From positions 1-7,093 of the forward strand of contig JAKSMA010000126.1 of assembly GCA_024400895.1 (NCBI GenBank): DNA of 7,093 bases, given 5' to 3'. Below the pieces are notes generated by a model. That model had not been told where the DNA came from and did not search any database. It worked only from the letters and a program-made list of their open reading frames with translations. Shown one piece after another: positions 7,070-7,093 of this stretch; the first letter of the stretch is position 1, and each line of letters opens with the position of its first letter. The translations under genes were made by a program, and so were the position numbers. The stretch is from Muribaculaceae bacterium. Its GTDB lineage: Bacteria; Bacteroidota; Bacteroidia; Bacteroidales; Muribaculaceae.

Positions 7070-7093
7070 ATGGGAATTAAAAAATATAATCCG
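7070..7093 (+). CDS. rplB: Ribosomal protein L2, N-terminal fragment (3'-partial)
   Basis: Eight codons, MGIKKYNP, run off the right edge. This is the conserved L2 N terminus in Clostridia-type Firmicutes; Bacteroidetes L2 typically begins in the style MAVRKF. L2 is a core large-subunit protein near the peptidyl-transferase centre. The identification rests on the short N-terminal match, the consensus ribosome-binding site and the preceding L23 C terminus, which together make it firm despite the length. Confidence 0.92.

Overview
Most of this window looks like one locus from a gut or oral Bacteroidales bacterium (Prevotellaceae/Muribaculaceae-like). The grounds are the moderate G+C, the absence of Shine-Dalgarno sequences before the genes at the left, and the style of the proteins. 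This taxonomic call is inference. The last ~105 bases appear to come from a different organism, a Clostridia-type Firmicute.

Region 1 (1-1269): the 3' part of a gene for a membrane-bound sensor phosphatase. An extracellular Cache-like sensor segment (open at the left edge) is followed by a transmembrane helix, a short helical linker and a complete SpoIIE/RsbU-type PP2C phosphatase domain. The reading frame is continuous from base 1 to base 1269 except for one in-frame TAG at 361-363, at the junction between sensor and membrane helix. The gene is therefore either broken by a nonsense mutation or sequence error, or expressed as two pieces, the second from GTG 376.

Region 2 (1262-~6987): a large nonribosomal peptide synthetase (NRPS) with the order C-A-T-C-A. 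Its ATG lies inside the end of the phosphatase gene (8-base overlap), so the two are probably transcribed and translated together. It begins with a condensation domain, which suggests N-acylation of the first amino acid or an upstream partner. Module 1 is complete. Module 2 is cut off within the last part of its adenylation domain, before motif A10 and before any carrier or release domain.

Region 3 (~6986-7093): in another frame, the last 21 codons of ribosomal protein L23 (rplW) with its stop, a 16-base gap holding a perfect AGGAGG, and the first 8 codons of ribosomal protein L2 (rplB). This is the standard S10-operon order, and the sequences are of Clostridia type. It joins abruptly to the middle of the NRPS second adenylation domain. 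The simplest reading is a chimeric join (misassembly or splice), so the NRPS stop at 7001-7003 is not its natural end.

How the genes may work together: a signal-controlled Ser/Thr phosphatase (partner-switching type) co-expressed with a dimodular NRPS suggests regulated production of a short, possibly N-acylated peptide. The product cannot be predicted from this fragment. I saw no tRNA, rRNA, CRISPR, insertion sequence or recognisable promoter. Apart from the 16-base rplW-rplB gap, the window is essentially all coding.
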